Below are positions 25,470 through 33,470 of a DNA stretch of 43,281 bases, piece after piece (position 1 is the stretch's first letter; the number at the start of each line of letters is the position of its first letter). The notes under the pieces are model-generated. The model was not told the origin of the DNA. It was given only the letters and a program-made list of their open reading frames with translations, and did not search any database. The stretch spans positions 1-43,281 of the forward strand of contig NZ_QMEL01000014.1 in NCBI RefSeq assembly GCF_003390885.1, read 5' to 3'. Made by a program: the position numbers and the translations under genes. This DNA comes from Pelagibacterium sediminicola (lineage in GTDB: Bacteria > Pseudomonadota > Alphaproteobacteria > Rhizobiales > Devosiaceae).

Positions 25470-25925
25470 ATGCGTATCTTACGGAAAGCCGCTGCGCTTG
25501 CGGCGGCGCTCATCGCCCTCACTTCCCTTTCCGGATGCCTGTCGCTGGGCTGGTTCGGCGCGCGGACCCCGCACGAGTGCATGACGCGGGTAATGTACTT
25601 CGAGTCCAACCGCTCGAGCGAAGAGGGCATGCTCGCCGTGGGCACGGTCGTGATGAACCGGATGTACGCCAAGGGCTACCCCAACGACGTTTGCGGTGTG
25701 GTCGGCCAGAAAAACCAGTTCGCTTCGGGTGTCCTCTCCCGGCCCATGAGCGAGGCGCGCAGCATGCAGCGCGCGGCGCATATCGCCCATCAGGTACTCA
25801 ACGGCGCACGCCACCCCGGCGTGGGCAACGCGATGTTCTTCCACACCGCCGGGCTCACATTCCCCTACAGGAATATGCACTACGTGCTGGTCGCGGGCGG
25901 CAACGCTTTTTATGAGCGGAGGTAG
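25470..25925 (+). CDS. Cell wall hydrolase (SleB domain) lipoprotein
   Basis: A 151-residue protein with a lipoprotein signal (LTSLSGC, cysteine at 23) and a SleB/CwlJ-type hydrolase domain. The catalytic glutamate is likely in MYFESNRSSEEGMLAVGTVVMNR, and YPNDVCGVVGQKNQF is the second conserved block. These enzymes cut peptidoglycan; outside spore formers they act in wall remodelling. The mature protein is presumably held in the outer or inner membrane. Start ATG 25470; ATG 25458 is possible but weakens the signal peptide. Confidence 0.87.
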   Translation: MRILRKAAALAAALIALTSLSGCLSLGWFGARTPHECMTRVMYFESNRSSEEGMLAVGTVVMNRMYAKGYPNDVCGVVGQKNQFASGVLSRPMSEARSMQRAAHIAHQVLNGARHPGVGNAMFFHTAGLTFPYRNMHYVLVAGGNAFYERR

Positions 25926-26091
25926 GGAAACCGCGCGAATTTAAGTATTGCTCCCCGGCATGGGTCTTGGCGAAACGCCCCCAGCCGATGATGCGTCAGG
26001 CAAGCTCATGCCTAACAGCAAGTAAATCAAGCACATAAAACTCGATTCAAAACTGCGTTGTAATTTTCTAATGGGCGAAATTTCCGCCCCC

Positions 26092-26122
26092 TATCGTGAT
26101 TTCCGTCGGGGAGATCACGATA
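26092..26122 (+). promoter_or_regulatory. 5' UTR hairpin with the ribosome binding site in its loop
   Basis: TATCGTGAT (26092..26100) pairs perfectly with ATCACGATA (26114..26122), which ends directly before ATG 26123. The 13-base loop carries the GGGGAG ribosome binding site. A second small stem (GGGCG 26073..26077 with CGCCC 26085..26089) precedes it. Folding would control access to the start codon. Confidence 0.6.
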
Positions 26123-26746
26123 ATGAAAAAAACAAACGTCTTTATTTCCGGGCTTATCGCCCTTGTTGTTTCACTGGGGGCAGCCGCGCCCGCCAATGCT
26201 TTCGAGGCCCATCCGGCCTTTGCATCGATCGGGAGCCAGACTTCGATTCCGGTCGGTCATGCCGAGTTCTGCGAACGGCGCCCCTATGAGTGCCAGCCCA
26301 TCGAGCAGATCGCCAACATTTCGCTCACCGATGCCCTGTGGCGCGACCTGCAGGATGTCAACAACCATTACAACACCACGGTGACACCGGTCTCGGACCG
26401 CGACATCTATGGTGTCGACGAATTCTGGACCTATCCCACCAACGGCTATGGCGACTGCGAGGATTTCGTCCTTGCCAAGCGCGCCGCGCTGATCGAACGC
26501 GGCTGGCCCGCATCGACGCTGCTGATTTCCGTCGTCATGCAGCCCAATGGCGAGGGCCATGCCGTGCTGATGGTGCGCACCGACCGTGGCGATCTCGTGC
26601 TCGACAATCAGGAAGCGCTGATCAAGGTCTGGACCGACACGCCCTATACCTTCCTCAAGCGCCAGAGCCAGGCCCATGCCGGCCAGTGGGTCGATATCAT
26701 CGACGCCCGTGACGACAGCATCGTGACCGCAACGGCGGGTTACTGA
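26123..26746 (+). CDS. Bacterial transglutaminase-like cysteine peptidase (BTLCP)
   Basis: A 207-residue exported protein with a Sec signal (MKKTNVFISG..., cleavage near ANAFE) and a papain-like transglutaminase fold. The catalytic cysteine is in GYGDCEDFVLAKRAAL, the histidine in GEGHAVLMVRT and the aspartate in LVLDNQ. The family includes the LapG-type periplasmic proteases that clip surface adhesins, but no LapD or adhesin gene is nearby. Translation starts right at the foot of a hairpin. A strong intrinsic terminator follows. Confidence 0.88.
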   Translation: MKKTNVFISGLIALVVSLGAAAPANAFEAHPAFASIGSQTSIPVGHAEFCERRPYECQPIEQIANISLTDALWRDLQDVNNHYNTTVTPVSDRDIYGVDEFWTYPTNGYGDCEDFVLAKRAALIERGWPASTLLISVVMQPNGEGHAVLMVRTDRGDLVLDNQEALIKVWTDTPYTFLKRQSQAHAGQWVDIIDARDDSIVTATAGY

Positions 26747-26781
26747 GGACGGACTGAAATCGCCCCGACAGGCGAAACTCC

Positions 26782-26824
26782 GGAGCGCACGCCCTGATCA
26801 GATCAGAGCTGCGCTCCTTTTTTT
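26782..26824 (+). terminator. Rho-independent terminator of the BTLCP gene
   Basis: GGAGCGCA (26782..26789) pairs with TGCGCTCC (26810..26817), followed directly by seven T. The 20-base loop contains an inner TGATC/GATCA stem. The T-run reaches the stop codon of the convergent membrane-protein gene. Confidence 0.85.
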
Positions 26825-27149
26825 ACATCATGGCGCGCAGCACGGCGACATAGGTGCCAAGGATCATCAGCCCGGACACGAAGCTCCATGCAAAGGCAAT
26901 AAACGCGGCGAGCAATACGTTGACGACCGGGATCTCCCCCGCCTCCCCGCTCTGCCAGCCCAGCCGGAGCATGATGTAGGGGCCGCAAAAAAACGTGATG
27001 ACGATATTGAGAAAACTGCGGGTCGCCGTCGCCCCGGCAACGCGCATGCCCGCCGTCTGGCGCGAAAAGCCCTGATAGAGATGGGTAAGCATCCCCGCCG
27101 AACACAGGCCGACCCCGATGATGAAAAAGGCAAGGACCAGTTCTGACAC
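26823..27149 (-). CDS. Small membrane protein, function unknown
   Basis: A 108-residue hydrophobic protein with three likely helices: LVLAFFIIGVGLCSAGMLTHLY, FLNIVITFFCGPYIML and VNVLLAAFIAFAWSFVSGLMILGTYV. The GMRVAGATATRSFLN block between the first two is the most distinctive. I do not recognise the family with confidence. The start is GTG 27149 with AGGTG upstream; the longer frame to 27326 crosses the promoter region. A perfect CtrA-like box lies 45 bases upstream. The stop overlaps the T-run of the facing terminator. Confidence 0.65.
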   Translation of the reverse strand: MSELVLAFFIIGVGLCSAGMLTHLYQGFSRQTAGMRVAGATATRSFLNIVITFFCGPYIMLRLGWQSGEAGEIPVVNVLLAAFIAFAWSFVSGLMILGTYVAVLRAMM

Positions 27150-27193
27150 GATGCACCTGCTCGCCAAGGGGCCGTGCAATCGCCGACCATGCG

Positions 27194-27208
27194 TTAACGG
27201 ATTATTAA
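27194..27208. promoter_or_regulatory. Perfect CtrA-like box in a divergent gap
   Basis: TTAA-N7-TTAA lies 45 bases before the small membrane-protein gene on the minus strand and 81 bases before the gene starting at 27289 on the plus strand. It could serve either. Confidence 0.5.
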
Positions 27209-27288
27209 GCATATCCGCCGCCAAACTCGCTGTCATCCGCGCAAGAGCGGCATGGTTAATTTCGAGGATTTGAAGTGGAAAACCGGCG

Positions 27289-27963
27289 GTGAGCCAAGCC
27301 AGCCCCTCCCGGCGACCGGGCGACACCGGCGCAACGCTCTATGTCCTGGCGATCATCGGGCTGATCGTTGCCATCCTGGGGCTGGGCGGCGCCTATGCGG
27401 TGGGCGCCTGGCTAGATGCGGCGCGTGAAAAACCTGCCGACCCCGCGCTGGCCGCAACCCACATCATCACCATCGGCGCGCAGCACTATATGGTGCCCGC
27501 CGCCCTGATCTCCGACCCCATCCAGCGGCGCGACGGCTTTGCCGACCGGCTCGACATGGCCCTCGTGCTGCCGCTCGCGGCCGATGGCGCGCTGACCCCG
27601 GTCGATATCACCATCATGCCACGCGGCCGCGCCCGCACCAGCGCCAACCTGCTTGACAACGTCTATCTGCACCAGTTCGCCCACGCCCAGTTGCAGGGCC
27701 CGCCGGGCCTCGTCGGCAAGCCGCTGGGCCATGATGCGGGAACCAGCGGGGAAACCGTCTGGTACGATCCCCTGAGCGCAACGCCATTCGTTGCCAAATG
27801 CGCCACACCCATCGCCATGGGAACCCCCCAGAAAACCTGCATCCGCACCGTGCAATTGTCCGACCGCAACACAGCCGTCTTCGCCTTCGAGCCAGCGGTG
27901 CTCTATAACTGGCGGGCGTTCGACGGGGCGGTCGAGGGCTGGCTGGCAGGGTTGAGGAAGTAG
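27289..27963 (+). CDS. Single-pass membrane-anchored protein, function unknown
   Basis: A 224-residue protein with one N-terminal membrane helix (TLYVLAIIGLIVAILGLGGAYAVGAW) and a presumably periplasmic domain of about 180 residues. The domain contains two cysteines (FVAKCATPI and QKTCIRTVQL) that could form a disulfide, and a late aromatic block (VLYNWRAFDGAVEGWL). I do not recognise a family. The start is GTG 27289; no strong ribosome binding site is seen. Confidence 0.65.
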   Translation: MSQASPSRRPGDTGATLYVLAIIGLIVAILGLGGAYAVGAWLDAAREKPADPALAATHIITIGAQHYMVPAALISDPIQRRDGFADRLDMALVLPLAADGALTPVDITIMPRGRARTSANLLDNVYLHQFAHAQLQGPPGLVGKPLGHDAGTSGETVWYDPLSATPFVAKCATPIAMGTPQKTCIRTVQLSDRNTAVFAFEPAVLYNWRAFDGAVEGWLAGLRK

Positions 27964-28001
27964 CGAAAACTCCATGATTCGAGTTTAACACTGCCCTCGC
28001 T

Positions 28002-28079
28002 GTCCCGGCGAAAGCCGGGACCCAAGCAAAATCTCTACGACTGCGAATGAGGAAGTATGGGCCCCGGCTTTCGCCGGGG
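28002..28079. repeat. Paired palindromic intergenic repeat
   Basis: TCCCGGCGAAAGCCGGGA and CCCCGGCTTTCGCCGGGG are each self-complementary, and they are also inverted copies of each other, separated by about 40 bases. Together they could form one long stem of more than 20 bases. They lie between the convergent genes ending at 27963 and 28124. Confidence 0.65.
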
Positions 28080-28123
28080 AAGCGAACGGAGGAAAAAGTT
28101 CGCTCCGCCAGAATGGAGCCGGC

Positions 28124-28342
28124 CTACCCCACCTCGTCGAGATCGATATCGAGGATCGAGATCTGGACCATGTAGGAGCGCTCGCCCTCGTCGTCGTCAA
28201 CATAGATCAGTCCGATGAATTCCTCGCCGATATAGAGTTCGACAGAGTCGTCCTGTTTGGGACGGGGGCGCACGTCGATATTGCGGTTGGCGAACTTCAT
28301 CTGCAGGTATTTCTGCAGCTTGATGATTTCCTCGTGCTTCAC
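28124..28342 (-). CDS. DUF3126 family protein
   Basis: A 72-residue acidic cytosolic protein. The segments KHEEIIKLQKYLQMKF, VRPRPKQDDSVELYIGEEFI and MVQISILDIDL match my memory of DUF3126, a short alphaproteobacterial family of unknown function. The start is GTG 28342, preceded by GGAGAAAG; the longer frame to 28474 lacks support. It is co-directional with cysE upstream, 174 bases away, as often seen in this group. Confidence 0.87.
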   Translation of the reverse strand: MKHEEIIKLQKYLQMKFANRNIDVRPRPKQDDSVELYIGEEFIGLIYVDDDEGERSYMVQISILDIDLDEVG

Positions 28343-28516
28343 GAACTTTCTCCAATAGGCGTTTAAGGTAAAGGTGCGGACCGGCATTACGGTCCGGGCC
28401 GGCGGGATCACGCCAACGGACGCGACAACAAATCGGTGTGGCCGAGACATAACGGCCATGCCCGGCCACCGCAATGGCGGGGGGCGGATTTCCCCGGACG
28501 GATCAAACGCATATGA

Positions 28517-29338
28517 TCAGTCGCGCGGCACCATGACGATCTGGTCCATCACCGTTGCGGGCTGGTTGCAGCCCGCCTCGCCCACGACCTTTGCCGGAAC
28601 CCCGGCAACCGTCGTGCGCGGCGGCACGTCCTTGAGCACCACCGAGCCCGCCGCCACCCGCGAGCACTCCCCGATCCTGATATTGCCCAGGATCTTGGCC
28701 CCCGCCCCGATCAGCACGCCATTGCCGATCTTGGGATGCCGGTCCTCGTCCGATTTGCCGGTGCCGCCCAGCGTTACCGCATGAAGGATCGAGCAGTGAT
28801 CGCCGATCACGGCGGTCTCGCCCACGACGAACCCGGTCGCATGGTCGAGCATGATGCCCTTGCCGACCAAGGCGGCGGGATGGATATCCACCTGGAACAC
28901 CTGGCTCGACCGGCTTTGCAGGTAATAGGCGAAATCCTTGCGCCCGCCCTTCCACAGCGCGTGGGCGAAGCGGTGGACCTGGATGGCCTGATAGCCCTTG
29001 AAATAGAGCAACGGCTCGGCGGCCCGGTCGCAGGCCGGATCCCTCTCGAGGGTCGCGGCGAGATCCGCGCGGGCGCTCTGCCCGATTTCAGGATAATCGG
29101 CGGCCACTTCATCGAAAGTTTGCCGGATGATGTCGGCGGGGACGTCGGCGTGGTCGAGGCGCGCGGCAAGCCGGTGGGCGAGCGCGGACTCGAACGTATC
29201 GTGGTTGAGAACCGACGCCATCACCATCTGAGCCAGCGCCGGCTCGGCGAGACAGATGTCGCGTGCCTCGGCCACGATCGTCTCCCACACGGGATCGACG
29301 GATTTGAGCTTGCCGGGCCTGGTGGCGGTGCTGGTCAA
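28517..29338 (-). CDS. cysE: Serine O-acetyltransferase
   Basis: A 273-residue enzyme transferring acetyl from acetyl-CoA to L-serine, the first step of cysteine synthesis. The N-terminal helical domain (to about 150) is followed by a left-handed hexapeptide beta-helix: DIHPAALVGKGIMLDHATGFVVG contains the catalytic histidine and aspartate, and GGTGKSDEDRHPKIGNGVLIG the second histidine and CoA-binding loop. The start is TTG 29338 with GGAGAG six bases upstream. The C-terminal tail, which usually docks into cysteine synthase, ends in MVPRD and not the usual isoleucine. Confidence 0.94.
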   Translation of the reverse strand: MTSTATRPGKLKSVDPVWETIVAEARDICLAEPALAQMVMASVLNHDTFESALAHRLAARLDHADVPADIIRQTFDEVAADYPEIGQSARADLAATLERDPACDRAAEPLLYFKGYQAIQVHRFAHALWKGGRKDFAYYLQSRSSQVFQVDIHPAALVGKGIMLDHATGFVVGETAVIGDHCSILHAVTLGGTGKSDEDRHPKIGNGVLIGAGAKILGNIRIGECSRVAAGSVVLKDVPPRTTVAGVPAKVVGEAGCNQPATVMDQIVMVPRD

Positions 29339-29437
29339 CGGTTCTCTCCAAAACGGCGCGTTCTCATTGAGCCTTCATATAGGGCAAATGCTTGCCCCCG
29401 ACAAAGGCTGCAATGGAATTTATACTTCACGTTTGGC

Positions 29438-30196
29438 TCAGATCGGGTAAACGCGCGCCAGAAACGCCAGCGCCCCCTTCTTGAACTGCGGGTCCCCGGT
29501 CGCCCGCATGTGGTCGCGCCGCTCAATCACCAGCGCCTCGCCCCGGGGCAACATGTCGGCAAGGGGTTGAGGCGCCCCGCCCACATTGTCCTCGCTGCCC
29601 ACGGCGACCAGAACAGGCGCTGCGATCCCCCTGAGCTCTTCCACCGGCACGGGCGTCCGCGATCCCGCCATGCAGGCGGCCAGCGCCTTGCGGTCCGATT
29701 TGGTATGGTCGGCGAAAATGCGGAACTGGCGCCCGGTGGGGTGAGTGACCTCGGCAAGCGAATCGGCGTTAAGCGCGGCGATGATCTCGTCGCTGTCGAG
29801 CGTGGGGGTAGGCATGTTGGCACCCAGCCCTCCGAAAATCGCGCAGGCGACCTTTTCGGGGTTCTGGATAGCAACGAATGCCGAAATCCGCGCACCCATC
29901 GAATACCCGATCAGCGCGGCCTGCTCGTACCCCAGATGATCGATGAGATTGGCAACGTCCCGCGCCATTTCCCGCGCATCGTAACGCTCGGCCTCATAGA
30001 GCTTTTCCGACTTCCCGTGCCCGCGATTGTCTAGCGTTATGACTCGATAGCCCGCTTCGGTCAGCGTCTCGACCCAGCCGGTCGCAACCCAGTTGACGAT
30101 CCCGTTCGAGCCGAACCCGTGCACGGCGACGATGGGCGGGCCATCGCCATAAACCTCATAGGCAAGCTCGAAACCTTCGGATTGAAAAACGGGCAT
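29438..30196 (-). CDS. Alpha/beta fold hydrolase
   Basis: A 252-residue soluble hydrolase. The oxyanion motif is HGFGSN near residue 26, the nucleophile serine is in GYSMG (about residue 97), and the histidine is likely in ERRDHMRATGD near the C-terminus. The acid is probably in VGSEDNV. This is the 3-oxoadipate enol-lactonase or epoxide-hydrolase-like grade of the superfamily; the substrate is unknown. It is divergent from the zinc-finger gene across a gap filled by repeat copy 5. Confidence 0.85.
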   Translation of the reverse strand: MPVFQSEGFELAYEVYGDGPPIVAVHGFGSNGIVNWVATGWVETLTEAGYRVITLDNRGHGKSEKLYEAERYDAREMARDVANLIDHLGYEQAALIGYSMGARISAFVAIQNPEKVACAIFGGLGANMPTPTLDSDEIIAALNADSLAEVTHPTGRQFRIFADHTKSDRKALAACMAGSRTPVPVEELRGIAAPVLVAVGSEDNVGGAPQPLADMLPRGEALVIERRDHMRATGDPQFKKGALAFLARVYPI

Positions 30197-30269
30197 AAGG
30201 GATTCTTTCGACTCTAGATTTTTCCTGTTTTATCAGCGGACTTCAACGAGGCCAACCACGCCCCGGCAG

Positions 30270-30413
30270 GCACCGCTGCACCCCTCACCCCCAACCCCTC
30301 TCCCTCAGGGGGAGAGGGGGGCTCAAGAGCCGATACATCCAAGGAGTCCCCTTCTCCCCTTGTGGGAGAAGGTGGCCCGGCGAAGCCGGGTCGGATGAGG
30401 GGTGCAGCGATGC
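30270..30413. repeat. Palindromic intergenic repeat, copy 5
   Basis: It is bounded by GCACCGCTGCACCCCTC and GAGGGGTGCAGCGATGC, with the same arm order as copies 2, 3 and 6. It occupies the middle of the 329-base divergent gap 30197..30525. The rest of that gap holds no gene that I can support, only presumed promoters. Confidence 0.85.
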
Positions 30414-30525
30414 CAGCCAAACGACAAACGCCAACGCAGATGAGCAGCGCCAAAACTGCCCTCTGGTCATCGCGCCGGTGAGCCGGTATGGTCCGCCCAA
30501 ATCTGGCACTATGGATTTTCCGATC

Positions 30526-30771
30526 ATGGCACAGCACGTCATCCCGCACTTCCACAACACCGAGGGCCTTGCCCGCATCACTATCGGCAGCAAGGAATTC
30601 CAGTGCGTGGGCGCCATGCCGCCGCTCGATCACCCGCATGTCTTTCTCGATATGGGCGCGGACGAGGAGATCGTCTGCCCCTATTGCTCGACGCTCTATG
30701 TCTATGACGCCAACCTTCCCGACGGCGCCGCCGATCCGTCGAGCGCCATCTATAACGCCGAAGCCGCCTGA
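30526..30771 (+). CDS. zf-CHCC zinc-finger domain protein
   Basis: An 81-residue protein related to the mitochondrial complex I accessory subunit NDUFS6 and its alphaproteobacterial homologues. The zinc ligands fit FQCVGAMPPLDHPHVF (C and H) and EIVCPYCSTLYVYD (two C). In Paracoccus-type complex I such a protein is associated with the enzyme; here no nuo gene is nearby. ATG 30526 was chosen; ATG 30511 is also possible. The FAD monooxygenase gene follows after 15 bases, so the two are probably one operon. Confidence 0.85.
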   Translation: MAQHVIPHFHNTEGLARITIGSKEFQCVGAMPPLDHPHVFLDMGADEEIVCPYCSTLYVYDANLPDGAADPSSAIYNAEAA

Positions 30772-30786
30772 CCCGCGAGCGCCAGA

Positions 30787-31965
30787 ATGGGCGCACCGCG
30801 ATCCATCGTCATCATCGGCGCCGGAATTTCCGGCCTGACCCTTGCGCTGGCGCTCGCCAAGTTCGGCGTGCGGGTGACCGTGATCGAGCGCAACGCCGGG
30901 ATCACCGAATTCGGCGCGGGCCTGCAGATCAGTTCCAACGCCCGCAAATGCCTCGACGCGCTCGGTCTGGGCGATGCCGTCGCGGCGGCAAGCTTTGCCC
31001 CCGAGGGCATCGATCTTTACCCCTTCAATGCACCCGATCCGCTCCAGACCCTGATGCTGGGCGAGAAAATCGCCGACCGCTTCGGCGCGCCCTATGCCGT
31101 CATGCACCGGGGCGATCTTGCGGGGGTGCTGTATGCGGCGGCGAAAAAATTCGCCAATATCGAGGTCCTCTTCGGGGTCGAACGGTTCGCGCTCGATGAA
31201 AGGAACGGCAAGACCGTGGTGAGCTTTACCGAAAACGGCCACCGCCAGCGAACGATAAGGCCCTTCGCGCTGGTGGGCGCCGATGGGGTCAATTCCGCCG
31301 TACGCAGGCAATGGATGGGCGGGATGCGCCCGGACTATTCCGGCAAGGTCGCATGGCGCGCGCTGGTGTCCCCGCAAAGCCTTGAAGGCATTGTGAACCT
31401 CGATCGCGTCAGCGTCCTTTTCGGCACGCGGCACCATCTCGTCGTCTACCCCCTGCCCCATCGCCAGACGGTCAATCTCGCTCTTTTCACCCAGGAGCGT
31501 GAGCGCGACCTCGATGCATTGGAAAAAGGCCAGCCTTCACTCCGCAACACCAAAGACCGGCGGCTCGCCGCCATTCTTGCGGCGGCAGGGAAAAGCTGGA
31601 CGCCATGGGTACTGGCGGCGGTCGAAATCGAACGCTGGCACAAGGGCGCCGTCGGTCTCATCGGCGACGCCGCCCACGCCATGCTGCCCTTTCAGGCGCA
31701 GGGCGCGGCCATGGGCATCGAGGACGCAACCGTGCTCGCCCCCCTGCTCGCCACCGCATCGAACCCCGAAGAGGCGCTCGCCCGCTACGCGGCGTTGCGG
31801 CAGGAACGCGTCAAGCGCGTGCAGGCGGTATCGCGCAACAATGGCCGCATCTTCCATATGGGATTTCCCGCCTCGGTAGCGCGCGACATGGTGATCCGCG
31901 CCCAGGGGCCGGAGGGACATTTCGAGCGGCTGGACTGGCTTTACGGGTATGAGCCGGAGGGATGA
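30787..31965 (+). CDS. FAD-dependent aromatic monooxygenase (UbiH/salicylate hydroxylase-like)
   Basis: A 392-residue group A flavin monooxygenase. The dinucleotide motif is IIGAGISGLTLALAL at the N-terminus, the middle DG motif is LVGADGVNSAVRR, and the GD motif is GLIGDAAHAMLPFQAQGAAMGIEDA. It hydroxylates an aromatic ring using NAD(P)H and oxygen. Ubiquinone synthesis (UbiH/UbiF type) or salicylate-type catabolism are both possible, and nothing nearby decides. It lies directly after the zinc-finger gene and four bases before the longest possible MFS frame. Confidence 0.87.
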   Translation: MGAPRSIVIIGAGISGLTLALALAKFGVRVTVIERNAGITEFGAGLQISSNARKCLDALGLGDAVAAASFAPEGIDLYPFNAPDPLQTLMLGEKIADRFGAPYAVMHRGDLAGVLYAAAKKFANIEVLFGVERFALDERNGKTVVSFTENGHRQRTIRPFALVGADGVNSAVRRQWMGGMRPDYSGKVAWRALVSPQSLEGIVNLDRVSVLFGTRHHLVVYPLPHRQTVNLALFTQERERDLDALEKGQPSLRNTKDRRLAAILAAAGKSWTPWVLAAVEIERWHKGAVGLIGDAAHAMLPFQAQGAAMGIEDATVLAPLLATASNPEEALARYAALRQERVKRVQAVSRNNGRIFHMGFPASVARDMVIRAQGPEGHFERLDWLYGYEPEG

Positions 31966-32081
31966 GGGAAGCGGTTTCAACCGCGAACGCCATATTCCGC
32001 AGAACAACCGCTCCGGGGCTTGCGTTATCCCTTTCCCACATGCCAACTGACGTCCCTGCACTGACCGCCAAAAAGAGCCTG

Positions 32082-33455
32082 ATGCGTGTAAATCCCCAGT
32101 CGCGGCTGACCCTTGTTTTCATCCTCATCACTGTCTTTCTCGACATTGTGGGGCTGGGAATCATCCTGCCTGTCCTTCCGGGGCTGATCCTCGAATTGAC
32201 CGACGGCGACAACGTCGCCAATGCCGCGGTGATCGGGGGCTATCTGGTCTTTGTCTATGCCTCGATGCAGTTCCTGTTTTCGCCTATCCTGGGCAATCTG
32301 TCCGACCGTTGGGGGCGGCGGCCGGTTTTGCTGCTGTCGCTGGTCGGGCTTTCGATCGACTATTTTCTGATGGCCTGGGCGCCGACCCTCGCGTGGCTGT
32401 TCGTGGGGAGGGTACTCTCGGGCATTTGCGGCGCGGCGATGGGCACGGCGACCGCCTATGTCGCCGACATCACGCCAAAGGAAAAGCGCTCGCAGCGCTT
32501 CGGGCTGATCGGGGCGGCGTTCGGGCTGGGGCTGATCGTGGGGCCGGTGATCGGAGGCGAACTGGGCGAGTTCGGCCCGCGCGCGCCGTTCTACCTTGCC
32601 GCAACGCTCGCCGCGACAAACGTGGTCTTCGGCTTTTTCGTCCTGCCCGAAAGTCTCTCGAAATTCCGCCGCCGCCGCTTCGATTTGAAGCGCGCCAACC
32701 CGTTCGGCGCGATTCTGGCCTTCCGGCACACGCCCATTGTTCTGGTGCTGCTCGGGGCGCTGTTCCTGTTCGCGCTGGCGGGCCAGACCTATCCCAACGT
32801 CTGGAATTTCTACACCATCCGCCAGTTCGACTGGTCGCCCTCCCAGGTGGGGCGCTCGCTGGGCGTATTTGGCATATTGTTCGCGCTGAGCCAGGCGGTA
32901 CTGGTGGGCCCGGCGATCAGATATTTCGGCGTTGCGGCAACGATTCTGGCGGGCCTCGCGCTGGCGGTCTTCGCCTTTATAGGGGTGTCGCTGATCGATA
33001 CCGAACTGGGGTTGTGGTTCTTCCTCGTCGTCGGCTCGTTCAGCGCCGTCGCGGCACCCTCACTCACCGGGCTTCTCTCCAACAACGTCAAGGCCAACCA
33101 GCAGGGCGAATTGCAGGGCGCGGTGAACGCCACCAACTCGCTGACCGCCATCATCGCCCCGGTCGGCGCCACCCAGCTCTTTTCCTTTTTCACATCCGAA
33201 ACCGCGCCCACCTATTTCCCCGGCGCGCCCTTCTTTGCCGCCGGGCTGATGGTGGCGGGCAGCGCCCTGCTCTTCATCTTCGCGGCCCTGCGCTTCACCA
33301 TCTGGCAGACCCCGGAAGAAAAAGCCGGAAAACCCCTCGTCCCCCCACCCCTCCCCAGCGGCCAGGCCTTCAACCGCCCCGATACCGAGGATATGCCGGA
33401 CAATGGGAACGGGAACGACGAGAATGGGAACGGCAAAACGGATTTACGGCAGTAG
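32082..33455 (+). CDS. MFS transporter, TCR/Tet-like drug:H+ antiporter family
   Basis: A twelve-helix major facilitator with the TetA-type first helix VFLDIVGLGIILPVLPGLIL, loop 2-3 motif GNLSDRWGRRPVLLLSL and helix 5 motif GLIGAAFGLGLIVGPVIGG. These point to proton-driven efflux; the substrate is not readable. The C-terminal tail is low complexity, rich in asparagine and glycine (NGNGNDENGNG), from a GGGAACG-type DNA repeat. I chose ATG 32082 (457 residues) because it leads straight into helix 1. ATG 32040 and the start at 31962 are longer options without good ribosome binding sites. It converges with gnd 15 bases away. Confidence 0.85.
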   Translation: MRVNPQSRLTLVFILITVFLDIVGLGIILPVLPGLILELTDGDNVANAAVIGGYLVFVYASMQFLFSPILGNLSDRWGRRPVLLLSLVGLSIDYFLMAWAPTLAWLFVGRVLSGICGAAMGTATAYVADITPKEKRSQRFGLIGAAFGLGLIVGPVIGGELGEFGPRAPFYLAATLAATNVVFGFFVLPESLSKFRRRRFDLKRANPFGAILAFRHTPIVLVLLGALFLFALAGQTYPNVWNFYTIRQFDWSPSQVGRSLGVFGILFALSQAVLVGPAIRYFGVAATILAGLALAVFAFIGVSLIDTELGLWFFLVVGSFSAVAAPSLTGLLSNNVKANQQGELQGAVNATNSLTAIIAPVGATQLFSFFTSETAPTYFPGAPFFAAGLMVAGSALLFIFAALRFTIWQTPEEKAGKPLVPPPLPSGQAFNRPDTEDMPDNGNGNDENGNGKTDLRQ

Positions 33456-33470
33456 AGGATGAGCCGATGC

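Noticed and set aside
28377-28396. Hairpin CGGACC/GGTCCG upstream of the DUF3126 gene as a riboswitch
   Set aside because: Six base pairs only, with no match to a riboswitch class I can recognise.
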